Below are positions 63,845-64,000 of a DNA stretch of 64,000 nucleotides, one piece after another. Position numbers and translations under genes: made by a program. Under the pieces are notes generated by a model. The model had not been told where the DNA came from. It made no database searches and saw nothing but the letters and a program-made list of their open reading frames with translations. Source of the stretch: Eutreptiella sp. 'Long Island Sound 2002' (taxonomy: Eukaryota > Euglenozoa > Euglenophyceae > Eutreptiales > Eutreptiaceae); the NCBI GenBank assembly GCA_964036045.1, contig OZ038382.1, positions 81,443,918-81,507,917 on the forward strand, read 5' to 3'. Positions within the stretch are counted from its first letter, which is position 1; each line of letters opens with the position of its first letter.

Positions 63845-64000
63845 TGATTTCGCGGTAGTAGGCAAATAAAATAAAGTGTTGTCGTAGATGACGAGTGATA
63901 CACAGAAGATACCGCAAAGTTCTGAAAGCGATGTTTCAGGTAGTTTTACGTCAAATGGAAAGAGTCTAGAGACCAGATTCACTCGTCTGTGCCTCAGTAA

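Larger units (their letters stand above)
56429..64000 (-). mobile_element. LINE (non-LTR retrotransposon) with EN, RT and RNase H; 5' end beyond window
   Basis: The minus-strand order is ORF1, ORF2, a 304-bp 3' UTR (56790-56487), then a poly(A) tail seen as T at 56435-56486 (52 nt, plus five further T before one C). ORF2 carries APE endonuclease, RT, RNase H and a terminal Cys/His motif. Both ORFs are open over their full lengths, so the insertion is young. RNase H places it with I-, Tad- or other RNase H-bearing groups rather than classical mammalian L1. I cannot assign the clade. The 5' UTR and the distal target duplication lie outside the window. Confidence 0.93.

Overview
This is eukaryotic nuclear DNA built almost entirely from transposable elements, their remains and satellite-type tandem repeats. 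I find no convincing host gene, rRNA, functional tRNA or CRISPR array in 64 kb. The mix of a DIRS tyrosine-recombinase retrotransposon, a chromodomain Ty3/gypsy element and an RNase H-bearing LINE suggests a large, repeat-rich genome, perhaps an alga or other protist. The sequence alone does not fix the species.

Layout. 0.1-1.7 kb: a broken minus-strand gene of an unrecognised family. 3.4-3.9 kb: a minus-strand fragment resembling a retroelement aspartic protease. 5,246-10,220: an apparently complete DIRS-like element with 335-bp inverted terminal repeats, Gag-like, RT/RNase H/methyltransferase-like and tyrosine recombinase frames, and a textbook internal complementary region. 11,622-12,421: an 800-bp non-autonomous inverted-repeat element with a 5-bp target duplication and four palindromes centred on AGGCCT. 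12.4-20.4 kb: no recognisable gene. 20.4-22.4 kb: a decayed plus-strand LINE. 24.0-24.5 kb: a 31-bp minisatellite. About 26-30.7 kb: a decayed minus-strand LINE-type RT, split by about 2 kb containing 158-bp direct repeats and a 45-bp tandem repeat. 31,195-41,956: a young, nearly complete minus-strand chromovirus with 526/532-bp LTRs, an AAAGG target duplication and an initiator-Met tRNA primer site. 44.0-46.7 kb: a second, heavily decayed Ty3/gypsy element. 47.1-52.2 kb: GT-rich DNA with a 2,498-bp tandem duplication. 52.4-52.9 kb: a 64-bp array. 53.3-55.9 kb: about 40 copies of a 65-bp minisatellite. 56.4 kb to the window end: a minus-strand LINE with a 52-nt poly(A) tail, a full 1,545-aa ORF2 and an RRM-like ORF1.

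How the parts work together. Each intact element carries its own Gag-like and polymerase proteins, and no gene network links them. The main points for follow-up are a methyltransferase-like domain in the polymerases of both the DIRS element and the chromovirus, in different domain orders; a chromovirus gag frame that opens inside the LTR and is read through the primer-binding site; a single in-frame UAG between gag and pol; and the palindromic inverted-repeat element. Many long open frames in the 46-56 kb satellites are artefacts of repeat length and composition and are not annotated as genes.
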